Positions 33,591-45,185 are shown, numbered from the stretch's first letter. The stretch: DNA of 64,000 nt from Ligula intestinalis (GCA_036362985.1 JAYGXS010000006.1:15637266-15701265), one strand, 5' to 3'. Translations and numbers: made by a program. The notes: generated by a model from the sequence alone, not told the origin.

Positions 33591-33900
33591 ATACTGGTGT
33601 ACGCTTATTAGCTGTCAGTAGAGATGGGGGTCATTCATTCATTCGGGAAGGATTTGGAGAATAGGTATGAGGAAGTTGACTTCCAGACGAACGTAGGTCT
33701 GTACCGGAGTTGGGCAGGCTCCGAAGTAGTGAGAGCGTAGGCAGTCATAGTAAAGAGGTCCTTTTTGAGTCGGCTTTGAAGGTGATTGGCCAGAGTGGGC
33801 AAGGAAAACTAGTGCATATGTTGAGCGCATGTTGCGATACTTGTGACTGGCTACCCCAGAGGCGAGTCAAGACTTGCGATCATGTAACCTCAGGCATGGC
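33591..33900 (+). repeat. Dispersed repeat Z, copy 1
   Basis: Shares GAGTCGGCTTTGAAGGTGAT with similar words at 54130-54180 (CCTTGAAAGTGATTGG) and 59975-60015 (GAGTCGGCCTTGAAAGTTAC). Other members are near 50330-50480, 62040-62270 and 63640-63760, with the word GTATTCTGTAC. Unclassified. Confidence 0.45.
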
Positions 33901-34185
33901 GTGACGCCCAATGTGAAAAGCGCTACAGGGACACAGCATTCACCTATCTGAACTCCTCTCTGAGGATTAGTTGTACATAATATGGCATCCTTATTGGCAG
34001 TTAGGACTGAGCAATGAAGCTTTTTATCACCTTTCCTTCCTCAGTTTGCAACTAGGAGGTAAGAGGTGGTAGATACGGCGTTCCCCGACCGCGTCCGGAA
34101 ACCTACTCATTCCGTTATGTTTTTGAACCCCGTAGGCAGTCATAAGGTGACTATTAATATATACAGAAAAAGATTATCAATGAAA
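33901..34185. other. Unassigned
   Basis: No recognised feature. Confidence 0.35.
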
Positions 34186-34320
34186 AGCAATGGAGACCAG
34201 AATGGTCATTTCTGGCTTCTAAGTCATCATCATCAGCCAGCCACGTCCAACCACATGTTTGCAACTTCTGGACTCGAGCCCGTCCGACTCAAGCAAAGTA
34301 CCCCACTAGTCGGATTTGAA
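34186..34320 (-). repeat. tRNA-derived SINE
   Basis: Minus strand: B-box-like GGGCTCGAGTCC, then GTGGCTGGCTGATGATGATG and AGCCAGAAATGACCATTCTG, the family core in good condition. Confidence 0.8.
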
Positions 34321-36039
34321 TGAGACCTTAAAGAAGGCGAAAAACTACAGCTTTGTTTTCCGAAGTTTCCAGGGCAGGCAAGTTTTTGCCATCGCTGTAC
34401 CATTACAGTATCAGTTACAGGTTCTGGGCAGTGAACCTTTCCAGGGTAAGGCCCAGGGGTGACTCATGTTTTCTGTTAGTCAATGCCGTGTACTAGCAGT
34501 CGCAGCAAATGACGATTGTTCTGTGAACCCTTCTTGACAGCAACCACCCAACTACGGAAACGTATTCAACTGGATGACTAAAGAAATCTCCGTTTCCTCC
34601 CCCCCGAGCCTGTGAAGCTGTGTGTGTGGGGTGCCTAGATCAATTATAGGCCAAGGTCCAACAATAACATGATCCGCGTATTCAGAGCTTTTGTAGCGCT
34701 GCATTTATACTTGTCCCCGGCTGTCCACATTTAGTCTTAGTACTGGTGCATGCTGCAACTGGGAAAGGAGTTACACGTTGACTCTGAGTAAGTCTTCACA
34801 TTATGGGCAAGTACCTGTCGTTGTGCTTCGGTGTCACTACAACGAGTCACTTGGGAGATGGATGTGGTGGGGCCTGTGGTGACATGCCTAGTCACAGACT
34901 CACGCCCGATCCCCGCATAAAATGGCTGGCCAGGTCGGACAGCGAACCAGGGCCGGGGAAAGTGTGTGCAGTGAGCTCAACTCTGAGGACTCCGTTCCCA
35001 CCATATTCACTGAACATTTCTCACTGTAAGCACCCCAGTCCCCCCTTAAACTGCCATGATACATTAAAAGTTTGTGGCTGGGAAGGCTGTCCACTAAAAG
35101 GACAACTTGATCCTCAAATGAATTGGCTCTTTCTTGATGTGGTAGCCCTATTCAATTTCGATTTGGTCCGTCCCTTTGTTGGGTTTTTGAAATACTTGTC
35201 CATTGTACGCAGACTAACTGTTGTGGCACTTGCAGACGGGTTCTTTAGGCTTTGTCATTCATTGCGCCCGATCCTACATCGGAGTTCCCTGACACTGTAT
35301 TGAAACTAAGCTCAGAAGGATGAGGATGAGGAGAATGCGGTTGATTGTGTGCAACTGTACAATCCCTATAAACTGCTTCACGTGCAAGTCACCGTTTCTG
35401 AGCCCACCGACTGTGAACAGGAAAGGAAATTAGAAAGTTCAACTTTAAAGACCGGTATATCAATCAGAAAGCAAATAGGGGAAGCTGGGAGGGGGCCACT
35501 GAGCAGCCGGACCCTTTACAGCTGTGTTAAACAGCGGCAAAATACCGGTGAAATACCACCCGGGCTTTTAATTGGTAGCTTTGTGGCTAGTATGGTGAAT
35601 TAAAATACTGATTTATAGTCGGTTATGACAGTCAAACGTTCGGTAGTTGTTGTTCTGTTCCGCAGAATAACTGTCGGTTCAGGTTTGCCTTACGATGGAA
35701 AGGCAGTGCTGTCCGTTGTGATCTTGGCGACCTTTACAGCCTGTCCGTGTCTTCCTGACTTTCAGGGTAATATGCCAGGCTTGTGACCGGCAGCGCCAGT
35801 ATATTCTTTAGAGGTATAACGGATGCGAAGCCTCTGTCAGCACACTTTTCAAGTTCCCTATTGCTGCCTCTGTTAATCTATCCTTTGTGTAGCTGAACTG
35901 CTCCCAGAGGGCCTGGCAGTCGACTCTTTACCGACCAATTTCTCATCATAGTTTACATATTTTGGCGAAAATACACCATTTAAAAACACTATTTGTGCCT
36001 AATGTAAACATTGCCGTAAGAAAAGCATAAATTACAACT
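34321..36039. other. Unassigned; one 166-codon open frame
   Basis: The plus-strand frame 34803-35303 is long but shows no domain, splice context or repeat match, and it is read as chance. No other feature recognised. Confidence 0.4.
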
Positions 36040-36303
36040 AAGCAGAGGCAATTGGCCACCAGAGCTAAGGAACATTTACCTAGCTGGCTAATGAAACAAG
36101 AAAACAGAATTCCCCGATCCTCAATTACTGAACATCTGTTAGACTCGAGTCATTCTGTTGACCCCAAAACGTCCTTCCGAGTACATGTTCGAGCACGAAC
36201 AACTCGCACTTTACGCTACCTGGAGGCAGCCTACATACGGCGGGTCAAACCCGACCTATGTAAACAGTTGGAGCATGTATTGAACCTAACTTTGCCTTGG
36301 TAA
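36040..36303 (+). pseudogene. PLE GIY-YIG C-terminal fragment
   Basis: Reads QLATRAKEHLPSWL, SSITEHLLDSSHSVDP, LRYLEAAYIRRVKPDL and ends LNLTLPW at a stop (36301-36303), the usual C-terminus of a PLE endonuclease with the catalytic-region RAKEHL and TEHLL blocks. The GIY and YIG boxes upstream are lost. This belongs to a different PLE lineage from the copies at 19.5, 39.3 and 49.2 kb. Confidence 0.85.
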
Positions 36304-36515
36304 CATTGACTCCCTGTTTATACATTTTTCCTCCTAAGTTGTTACCTCAGGTGTTTTTCCCTGTTATTTTTGCTGACCATAGCGTTTGAACTTCTCATGT
36401 TACTGATTAGCCACTTGGCCACTCCTTATGACCTTGTGTTGATATCGATTTTTCTGTACGAATTCATTGTGTATCTTCTCTTTTGTGATTCACGTTAAGT
36501 AATGAAAAGCGGCAA

Positions 36516-36535
36516 CTGACGAGCTCTCTCGAAAT
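36516..36535 (+). ncRNA. Hammerhead-like core downstream of PLE end
   Basis: CTGACGA (36516-36522), a very short stem region GCTCTCT, then CGAAAT. Stem II is too short to be convincing. The position, about 210 bases after a PLE stop codon, supports the reading. Confidence 0.35.
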
Positions 36536-36540
36536 GATAT

Positions 36541-37085
36541 GGATCCAATTAATCATTCCGCTGCTATTGCCATATTTAAACTAAGCATTGTGTATTCGCA
36601 GGATGCCGTCTCTTTTAAATTCTTTTCTTCTATTCTTGTTTTTAGTATCGTTCTTAGAAAAGTCCTGAATGGCAATGACTTCGTTCCGGTGATTGTGTCT
36701 GAACTAATGAATCAGGCAAGTTGATCATCTTCAACAGATGGGCATAATTTATTAGATTTACTCTGGACTGCCTAAATATCTTGTAACCCAGTGTCTCCTC
36801 TTAAAAGGTATTTTGAGCTAATATAGAACACTGTCTAGTGAACTAGTCAACAAACAAATTTTCAATTCCATTGTAACTTGAAACAGGCCGTGCGTTTTAC
36901 GGGAGAAAATTTGAAAAATGTTACCATGAATCAAGAAAAAAGCGTAATGTATAACAACATCTATTTTATGGCCGCCGATCATGCAGGAAGTTCATATGAA
37001 AGTTATATTTGAAGCTATTTTGCAGATTAACGTTAATTTTACTCGATAGCTCGTAATAAAACTACAGAAGAGCTTACACCTATAC
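36541..37085. other. AT-rich, nothing recognised
   Basis: No recognised feature. Confidence 0.4.
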
Positions 37086-37094
37086 TCACGAAAC

Positions 37095-37346
37095 CTTCTG
37101 ATGGCAGAGCAAATACTGCTCGCACGTGGCATAACAGAATCGGCAGCGATTGCAGTAGAATAGCTTTGTTTGGGACATGGATTTTCTAACGAAATTCGTG
37201 ACCCTTTGGATGGGGGCGTCATCCAAAAAGCATTGTAGATAGGGTTTGACGCTGCTGCATGCACTAGTGGGTGCCGTTCGCTCTCCTGTGTTCCTCTTAC
37301 ATGCCCTATTGTCCCGAACTTGCTGCCGGATTGGCCGCTGAAAGGG
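37095..37346 (-). CDS. Candidate Cys-rich exon, unrecognised
   Basis: On the minus strand a CCCTTTCAG acceptor (ending 37347) and a strong donor GTGAGTATAG (from about 37090) bracket an open frame. It reads KPYLQCFLDDAPIQRV and FYCNRCRFCYATCEQYLLCH, a cluster of six Cys and one His that could bind zinc. A longer open frame (36992-37405) exists in another phase but reads less like protein. No family was recognised. Confidence 0.27.
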
Positions 37347-37405
37347 CTAATTGTCGAGTGTGTCCTTCTCCCCGATGAGGTTGTCCACCTACAAGTTGTG
37401 TTCAT

Positions 37406-38640
37406 AAAAACCGGCTAGGTTTCGTAGGGTAGTTCGACTATGGTAGCTTGTGGTTGTGTAGAGTGTGCTCCCTAGATGGGTCGCGTATTAGATGCGCTGG
37501 ATCAAAACAGGGGCCAGATCTAAGCATGATAGGCTTTATTCGGGTTGCGCACCCATAAAAAATGCCGACCATGGGAGGACGTGGTGGTACGCATAGGGGC
37601 GGCTTCGGCCGTGCCAGCCATCTGTGTCCGATTCTCCCTCCGGTCTTCGTGACTGGGTTCAATTGCATGAGGGAAGAGTGTGGTAGATGTGGCACAAGCC
37701 TACCATCACTTAAAAATCATGCACCGGGTCTGGAGGTCTGCAACCGAACAGTGAGTCGTCGGCTCTGGAAGTGGTTGAGCGTAAACAAATCGTCCGCATC
37801 TCGCGCACTGGCCTGACCTTGAGAAGTGGTTGGCTAGTGAGACTAGACCGCCTTGAGAAAGCAAGACAGGAGTGACCTTGAACGGAGGCCTTGACTATGG
37901 TGTCTTGCGGACGCGTGGTGGTCACGCCAGACATGACCTTGTCCGCGCGGCATCCGAGGGAAGCATGACTATGAAAGGGGGTCACTACAACGTCGAAAGT
38001 AACGGTCAAACTGTCGATTGTATGGAGTCTAGGCGGTGTTGACACTCAGAGCACTACAATCATCACACAGTTCTGTTTTTGAGAGAAGGGAAAAGAAACT
38101 CGATGGGAACTCAATGGTGGCCAGACGCTCTGACGGACGCGTGGCAGCTCTGGGCCTGCACGCGCGCGTCCGTCGGCTAGGGTGATGTGGATGTGAATGA
38201 GTCAGAGACACGTGAAAGCCAGTCGGTGTCTGCTTGATCAGTCTATTGGGTAATATCAATTGGTGGGTGCCTGGGCTTGGCTGCCCAGATGCTGGAGGCG
38301 GGCATCACCCAACCGTGCGAGATATTTGATTATACGGCCTCTAGTGCAGCATGAGCGCCAGCGGTGGGAGATGTCACAATCACTCTATTCGCTCCCCCCC
38401 CCCTCCATAACTGGCACCCAGCTGTCATTTATGGCACCACCTGCTCAGCGGTCACTACCAACTAACAGCTCCGACGAGCAGAGGGTTTCGGTTGGACTGC
38501 TCAGTGAAACCGTTTTTCGCATGGTCGGTTACGTCTATGGACATTAAACAGTCATAGTGTCGGGTGCAGGGACAGGGGGGCTTTAAGCCTAATTAGACGC
38601 GCCTCCCCACCCTATCTTCCCTCTCCCTGCCACCAATTAT
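37406..38640. other. GC-richer unassigned stretch
   Basis: Open frames occur on both strands, as expected from GC-rich DNA, but none shows a domain. C-rich runs near 38390 and GC-rich CGCGCGTCCG-like words suggest old dispersed repeats. Confidence 0.35.
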
Positions 38641-38822
38641 CAAAACCCTTCAGAGAGACCGATCGACAACCGTGTAAACGATTCCATTGAATTGTGGCCA
38701 TCTCCGCACTCTATCAAAGTTATAATTCATGGTGGATTCTACGTAGGGCAGTTGAGGAGCTCCATTTAGTGCCAGCTTCGGTTGTGACATGGAATCAGAT
38801 AGACTTACTAGTTTGCGCACAC

Positions 38823-38896
38823 ATGGCACGCAATAGAAGTAGGCAAAAGACTGCACCAGCCATTCTATACAATCTCAGATACAATAGCAGAGATGG
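38823..38896 (+). CDS. Candidate first coding exon
   Basis: An ATG at 38823 opens a basic N-terminus (MARNRSRQKTAPAILYNL) that runs 24 codons plus two bases to an excellent donor (GATGG then GTAAGT at 38897). The frame is open further upstream to 38694. No family match was made with confidence, and no downstream exon was identified, since a PLE follows at once. Confidence 0.25.
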
Positions 38897-38940
38897 GTAA
38901 GTCCTATACAGGAAGTTGCAGCATTCATAGGGTACAGTAG

Positions 38941-39696
38941 CTATGCTACTGCATACTTATGAAAAATAACAACTCCTGCATATCGAGGGTAGTTGCCCGC
39001 TTGTTTCCTACTTAATTGATGGTCGGTGTGCGGGTTATGACCTACTGAACTTTCATTGTCCGTGCTGGACTTGGTCTTGATGATTGCTCGCCCATCTGGC
39101 GCCCTGGTGTTGGCGTTAAAAGATGTGTTCGTTCGTGCACTCTCCCAGTGGCTAATTTCGTTGGCCATGCTGAGCCCCAGCACCGAATATAGGTTGGGCA
39201 GGTTGATAGACTGGAGGTCGTTAACTATGACTCAACCAACTCGGAGCTTACACATTTTTCACTTTTCGCAAGAATTTCAGTGTTATAAAAGTTGGATGGT
39301 CGGCCGAGTCTCGTCGAATGAGCCGCGAATTGAGAATAGGTGTTATTCCTTGAGAAATCTTCCAGTTTCTCCGACGTATTTTCCTTGTCCGCAACTGCAC
39401 CAGATCCTGTAGACGACTCCAGGTGTTTCTTGTCGCGGCAGTGGGTCTTTTGGTTTCATTATCCGACATCTTATGGTTGCCTCCGGCCTATGTGCGACTC
39501 CAACTCCAAATGGAGCGAGAAGGCGGCCGACGGCCTTCGATACGTTTTTTAACATACGGAATCCTTCGCCAGAATTTGGAGTCGGTGCGATTTTTTCGCT
39601 CGTCTCAGTTGCGCAGGCACCGGTTGACGAAGTTGCGGGGGCAATCATTTTCTCCGAACATCGAGAACACTTCTCACTATAATAAATATAACGCAC
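38941..39696 (-). pseudogene. PLE: GIY-YIG endonuclease and terminal repeat
   Basis: Minus strand: NVSKAVGRLLAPFGVGVAHR, the GIY half GVVYRIWC and YVG half GKYVGETGRFL, ending in a stop at 39343-39345. Compared with the copy at 19.5 kb about 36 bases are missing here, which removes the RIVEHTA block and shifts frame. The C-terminal tail (QFAAHSTRLGRP) and the 3' repeat (39183-38941) follow out of frame. The upstream RT is absent. Confidence 0.88.
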
Positions 39697-40190
39697 TTAA
39701 AACCGCAAGGTTGCGGTATCAAGCGTGCATTTGAAGGTTGTAAACTGATGGGTCGACTACCTTCTAGTTAAGATTGAGCTCCAATCTTTACGGCGCTCCT
39801 ACTTGCGTGGAATGCAAGTTTGGTACATATGCCGTGAATGACCAGATCATGTGTAATACACGTAGTCTACTTCTTGCTCTTTGGCAGCCACTGCGTCCAC
39901 TCTAATGTTCGGTAACTTCTGCGTTATCGTGTCATCTAAAGAGGCTACGTGTAGGTGAACGGAGTGGCGCAAATGCACCGAAAGTATCCTTTACCCTAAC
40001 CTCATGCAGCTACGGCTGTGTCCACCTCGGAATTTAACGATAAGCCTTATCACTTGTAAGGATTCAGCCGTCACAAGCTTGTAACAATCGTGTATGATGG
40101 TTAATCCGGTGGGTTTCTGACGTATGCATCCATTTTACCTTGTTTGCAATTATCTAGCTATCACACACTTGAAGTGAGGGGGCTCATGGC
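39697..40190. other. Unassigned
   Basis: No recognised feature. Confidence 0.35.
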
Positions 40191-40199
40191 TCTTGCAAA

Positions 40200-40270
40200 G
40201 GGTCTCGTAGCTCAGGAGTCTAGAGCATTGACTGTGCTCTTGCCTTCGTGGGCTCGAATACACCCGGAGC
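40200..40270 (+). repeat. tRNA-like SINE head (second type)
   Basis: An A-box-like GTAGCTCAGGAG and B-box-like GGGCTCGAATAC about 45 bases apart. The stems do not form a clean tRNA. It lies in a 231-codon open frame (40144-40839) that is therefore not believed. Confidence 0.4.
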
Positions 40271-40912
40271 CGCTGATTTTTTCACCATTCGGTACACTGA
40301 GTGGATCGAGAGGGTATTTGACATCTGCATCTGCTGTACTTCCATTCCAACGATTTACTTATCACAGGCTTGAGGAGGGTGGATATGGCTATTACTCACT
40401 TTCATACCTGATATCTGTGCGCCTCGTATCGTTCTTAAAATATTGCATCGTCTCAACTTCTGACCTCAACAGAATCGAAACCAGACTCTTAACTAGTCAG
40501 AGCAGTAGCTATTTTCACCTCGATTCGGCCTCATCCCCGTTCATTGGCACTAACGGGTATTTCAGTGCCCTTGCTCTTGCCGTTTCTTCCTCTTTATTCC
40601 ATTTTTTCTTTGAGCATAAAACAAAAAAAATCAGCGAAAAACAACCACGTAGGATGCGTTTTTCAATTGTGATTTTAGCTAGGATAAATATGCATATTCG
40701 GAGCAAAAGCCAATGCATCACTTTGTGTGAATTAACTAAAAGTCGCCCTTGGCTTCTCAGAATGATAGCTCAGGTGGGCAATCGCCACAATCTGAAAAAA
40801 GTCAAAAATTTCAGTCTATGGGCTCTTAATTTGTGTTAACAACTCGCAGAAGTCCTCTGGTTGACGTATTCATAGACCCTTCCTCCTTCCATCCCGTTTG
40901 TGTTGCGTACAG

Positions 40913-41290
40913 TTAAGGAATAACTGGGAGCAATGGAACAACCTGCGCAGTCGCATGGAACCACCTCAAAATGCCCCTGAGATATTCAGACGTCAAGATG
41001 ATGATGAGGAGGAGGAGGATGGTCATCTAAGCAGCTCTTTCAGTTTTAATCTTTCGCTCTTCGCCAGCAATGACCAACATCCCAGTCGTCAGCCCTCCTC
41101 GAAGTCCCGCAAAAAATCCTCTTCGACAGCGGAACGCAGCAAGACGTCTGGTAGACTGCTCTGGCAGGAGAATGTGTACAGATGCCAGTGGGTGGAACAA
41201 GTTTACCGCTACGAGTGTGAAATCAAATTGCTGGTCAAGGAATTGCTGGCAGCTGGAGAGAGCCTCTCATCCATTGCAGAGGCCCTGTAG
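40913..41290 (+). CDS. Probable 3'-terminal coding exon of a host gene
   Basis: A strong polypyrimidine tract (near 40878-40900) and a TGCGTACAG acceptor end at 40912. The frame is then open for 125 codons to a TAG at 41288-41290. In order: RNNWEQWNNLRSR, a run of nine acidic residues with a Gln-Asp lead (DDDEEEE), a Ser-rich region, a basic SKSRKKSSS patch and a helical end with YRYECEIKLLVKELL. The composition is typical of a real nuclear-type protein tail, but no family was recognised. There is no clean AATAAA close downstream. It could also end at a GTAGGA donor just before the stop. Confidence 0.5.
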   Translation, partial: LRNNWEQWNNLRSRMEPPQNAPEIFRRQDDDEEEEDGHLSSSFSFNLSLFASNDQHPSRQPSSKSRKKSSSTAERSKTSGRLLWQENVYRCQWVEQVYRYECEIKLLVKELLAAGESLSSIAEAL

Positions 41291-41479
41291 GAAGCATATG
41301 ATTTAATTTTACGCATCTCCTTACTATTGCAAAATAATTATACAGTTATGCAACATAAGCGGTAGTGAGCCGGAAACGTGACTATCATCACTTTACGTAC
41401 TTAAAATTGACGGTTTGTTTAAAACTGAACACCATCAGGTCATGCAGAAAGCCTTGCGCTACGTTCCAGTAAGGGAAAC

Positions 41480-41605
41480 AGTTCCATGTCCTAACGCTAG
41501 TCGCAGCACCAAACCTAGCCTTAACCTTAACTCTAATCTAACCTTCATATTAATCCCAATCTCTTTGAAAATTAGCACAAGGTCTGATTCATAGGGTGGC
41601 CCGCC
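41480..41605 (+). repeat. Telomere-like dispersed repeat T
   Basis: CCTAGCCTTAACCTTAACTC and similar units, followed by a worn 3' module (TCTTTGAAAATTAGCACAAG). Confidence 0.6.
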
Positions 41606-41764
41606 GATTAAGATATGTTCTTTGTTTGTTTCCCTTTGAGAAGGAATAGGCGTACTGCATGTTCGGGATTCCTGTTCATAACAGTGAAAATAATTATATT
41701 GGCTGGTGAACGTTCACCGATCGCTAAGGGAACTCACTTGTCCCGCTCTATCTTGGGTCTCCTT

Positions 41765-41910
41765 TTTCAGGCCCTGACAGCAAGCGTAACGGCTAGTAGT
41801 CTAGGCAAATTTTATTGTCAGCAAAGACAAGGGAGACTAGAATGGCCATTTTTGGCTTCTTGGCCGTCACTAGCCAGTCGTACTCAACCCCAAGTGGTGC
41901 ACCGCCCGAG
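41765..41910 (-). repeat. tRNA-derived SINE, body
   Basis: Minus strand: GGCTAGTGACGGCCAAGAAG and CCAAAAATGGCCATTCTAGT, then TGTCAGGGCC at the far end. The downstream part also matches the copy at 10082-10200 (TTTGCCTA...ACTAG). Confidence 0.75.
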
Positions 41911-42084
41911 GACAAATTTCGGGAGATAGTGACCCTAAACTTTCGCTGGCTCATTCATGTGTACGTATGCTTGCCAATGGTGCTAGAGATTGAAATAATT
42001 CGTCTGTCTGTCCAGTCGTTTTGCAATTTCCTTTGCAGTTCTCTGAACTTACCTTTTCCAAATTTTGATATGCTTCCGCTGCGT

Positions 42085-42150
42085 CTTAGATATGGGGAAT
42101 CCGAAGGTGTACAGCCAGATTTCCCTCAAATAAATTGAACTGGACTGAAC
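42085..42150 (+). repeat. LINE 3' tail
   Basis: GATTTCCCTCAAATAAATTG with TGAACTGGACTGAAC pentamers, a worn version of the tails at 17.7 and 29.5 kb. No coding part identified upstream. Confidence 0.6.
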
Positions 42151-42360
42151 TTTATGTAGTTGATTAAAAATTAGCAAATAAACCGTCTATCAGAGTTGTT
42201 TGTTAGGAGGCAGAAAGCCTTTCGGGTTTTTGTTGTGTATGACATAATCGTTTCTCGTGAATTTGTTCCGAAAAACTGTCAAACACGCTTTCCGAGGGTA
42301 GAAGTGGTGTTCAAAGTTGAGAGCTCAAGGATGCTAAGGGTAGAAAGAGGGAGGATCTGT
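42151..42360. other. Spacer
   Basis: No recognised feature. Confidence 0.3.
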
Positions 42361-42364
42361 CAGA

Positions 42365-42420
42365 ACTGATTTATTAAGCTGTCAACGTTTCGTGTCCGAA
42401 TCTCAGCCATTAGGTTGCAA
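42365..42420 (-). repeat. PLE end remnant with hammerhead-like words
   Basis: Minus strand: CCTAATGGCTGAGATTCGGA followed by CACGAAACGTTGACAGC. Box 1 is worn (CTAATGG); box 2 (CGAAAC, 42392-42387) is intact. Confidence 0.4.
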
Positions 42421-42895
42421 GCGCTACTCGCCAATTCACTGACGAACGTTTAAGTTATTTGTCTATCCACAACATAAGCACACCTACAAGATGAATGTAG
42501 ATTGCCAACTTGTTTTAAAAGGCCTTGTTCTACAGATAATTCGCTGCATGGTAAAATCACGAACTCCAGTTAGAGCTTCCGACAGGTGGGTCACAAGATA
42601 TCAGAGGGAAAATATTGTTCCATTCTCTAAGACTAATGTGATGCGTTGCTTCATTACCTTTTTCTCCTTAGTCTCTGGGGATTATCCTCAGCTGTAAACG
42701 GTGACTTCTTAGTCATACTAATTCACTAACAGCGTGCAGGTTAACAAAAGCTTTAAAAAAGGGAGCATATTATGAGATACTTACAATACCTAGATTGCTC
42801 AAAATTTTTAGATCAAATTTGCGTTTGCTTGATAGCGTTCATATGAGCCTTCACAATACTTCGAAATAGGAACGGCCAGCGTAATACAGTTGGCC
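42421..42895. other. Unassigned
   Basis: No recognised feature. Confidence 0.4.
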
Positions 42896-42899
42896 CTTC

Positions 42900-43015
42900 G
42901 CTAAGTTTCAGGAAGGATGCCTATTCCGTAACCTCAACTTAACTCAATCCTTAACTGTAAGAATCATTTCAACTCGAACCCCAGCCTCATCTTCAGCGTA
43001 ACATTGGCGTTAATT
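42900..43015 (+). repeat. Telomere-like dispersed repeat T, 5' part
   Basis: The lead-in TTCAGGAAGGATGCCTATTC is followed by CCTCAACTTAACTC-type units. No 3' module. Confidence 0.55.
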
Positions 43016-44150
43016 TCGCTTAAATTAAGCGCAGAACTACTTGTGTAAGTGAGCGTTTCTCTTCCCTTTTCCTGCAGGGAAACTACCCCTAACCAATTTT
43101 TGAGCCTGCCAAATAAAATAATTTATTGTGCCTGTGCAGAAAAACAATAATTGCAATCATTTATTTCGGAATATTTATCAAGGGAGCTGGTTTCTCAGAG
43201 CACTCTTTGGACCCGTAGTAACTTAACTTTTAATGATATAAACTGCGAAATTGAAAAATAATAAACATTCTGCGCTTCGTTTGCCGATATGTGGGCAGTG
43301 CAACTAGAATCGCTCAAGTCTTTCCAGTACTTATCTACTGTGCCTTCTTTTTTCCCTATCAATTCATTCCAACTTGAAGGCAAGGCAAAGTTGTCACAAA
43401 TTATCGTCATGGAAGCATTGAGACCAATATAGAAGACCTTCAGACAAGGACGACGGCCTCCAAGTTCTTTCAGACACACCGTCACCGCAAACTAACACAA
43501 CGATGGTCAGATATCACTCAGCGTTCTCCGTCAACAAACCCACAGTACTTCAATATCAGTCGCCCAGATTTGCGCCTCCTTCTAACTAGCCGTGCAGAAC
43601 ATCCTTACAAAACTGAGCCCTCCGTGAATAAGACTCTTTCCTCCCATAAAGATGGGAGTCCTGCTCTATCCAGTAGAAACGAGGAAGAAAATACTCGACC
43701 CAAATTTTCTATGTATGACATTTTTCGTATTATTCTTTTATGAAGCTATGCTGAAGCTAAATAGTGACCCGGTTTTCATTTGATTTGCCTCCGCATAAGC
43801 AAGAAGGTAAAATAGACTTATAAGACCACTAGCACTGGGTTTTTCGACTATTGGCATCCTATCTACACCACGCTTTTTAGATTTTAATCGAAAAATTTTA
43901 GAAATATCATATCCAGTTGCCACTGGGATTTCCGAAATTGCAGATTAATTTCAAATTTAATAGACATTTCGACCGTCGAATTTGCAAATGTCCACCGCTT
44001 GCATCACGGCAGGCTGGAAAAAAGCGAGATGACTCACGTGTCGATTAATTTCTAGCGCTATTAGACTTTTGCTGCATCTATCACACCTCCTTCTCTTCCA
44101 TCTGGGCTCGTTGTCATGGCAAGTTCAAGAAGACCGGAGGTAAAAGAAAA
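43016..44150. other. Unassigned
   Basis: An open minus frame (43195-43485, 96 codons) shows no domain. Nothing else recognised. Confidence 0.4.
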
Positions 44151-44154
44151 GGCA

Positions 44155-44400
44155 AGTGGTTGACATGACAGCCACCTAGTCTTAATCTGAATTTGAATTC
44201 CACCATAAACCTTAACAATACCGTTAGCCCTAGCCCTTATCTTAATCCCGACTCCAAACATAACCTTATACTTAATCTTAATGCTAACCATTGGCCTAAC
44301 TGCTTCTGAAATTTGTGCAAAGCCATTTGTATTGCAGATGGTTTCCATGGGAGTAACCTGGTTAGGGCCAATATAAGTAATTCTTGGCTGATTTTCTTTT
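44155..44400 (+). repeat. Telomere-like dispersed repeat T
   Basis: Units such as CCTTAACAATACCGTTAGCC and CCTAGCCC, then a clear 3' module (TTCTGAAATTTGTGCAAAGC through CAATATAAGTAATTCTTGG). Confidence 0.7.
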
Positions 44401-44950
44401 ACCCGCGTACGCAAGGCCACTAGCACAATTCTTTCGAAGACTGGAATCCTAAAAAACCACGCTTTTGAATTTAAGCAAAATAAGTTGAGGAATGTTATAT
44501 GCAGCTGATGGTGAGACTTCTGAATTTAAACATATTCTTTGCTGTAGCTGCAGCTTACCATGAAGCATACTCAGAATCCCATTTATTCACGGAAACAATT
44601 TGAATTTTCGGTTTGGCTTCACTCGGTCCTCTGTGTAACTTACATTTGAAAAACAATTATTTCTAGGGAAGCACCTTTTCTTCGATTGATTTACCATGCT
44701 TGCATACATCTAGTCATGCTTCCTGAAAAAATATAACTGTTAAAGTGTTCACTTGCTCTGCTCAGCGAGTTGCCGAAAAAGTTCACCACAGCGTATACAC
44801 TTGACGGAAGGAAGTATCCCGGTTTTCAAATATTTACTAATTCCTGTAGGTATTGAAAATAAAACCGTGCTTTCCACTTTTTGAAAACTGTAGGATATCT
44901 ACCCTAGCTTTAATGAACTTATTTTCTCAGATGAAGATTTCATATGCAAA
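44401..44950. other. AT-rich, nothing recognised
   Basis: No recognised feature. Confidence 0.4.
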
Positions 44951-44959
44951 ATAGAAACT

Positions 44960-45135
44960 GATAATGGAACAGGAGGCTGTACGGTCATTTCTGTTTTTTA
45001 GTCATTGTCAGCCAGCCATACCTTAACCACAAGTTTGCATGTCCCGAAATTCAAGCCCGGGCTCTACGCTTATTCGGCGTTAGGCCCAAATCATTACCAC
45101 TGAGCCCTGGGCCCACCGCTCGGCCAACGACAATC
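44960..45135 (-). repeat. tRNA-derived SINE
   Basis: Minus strand: A-box-like GGGCTCAGTGGTAATGA, B-box-like GGGCTTGAATTTC, then GTATGGCTGGCTGACAATGA and ACAGAAATGACC. Nearly full length. Confidence 0.8.
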
Positions 45136-45185
45136 CGAAACACTGACTCGTTGGGGGGAGATTCGTCCATTTATATACTTTATTC

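Noticed and set aside
34803..35303. 166-codon open frame
   Set aside because: No domain, no repeat match and no coding bias that I could see.
36992..37405. 137-codon minus-strand frame
   Set aside because: The alternative phase over the same bases has better splice sites and a more protein-like, Cys-rich reading.
40144..40839. 231-codon open frame on the plus strand
   Set aside because: It runs over a tRNA-like SINE head and low-complexity sequence and shows no domain or splice context.
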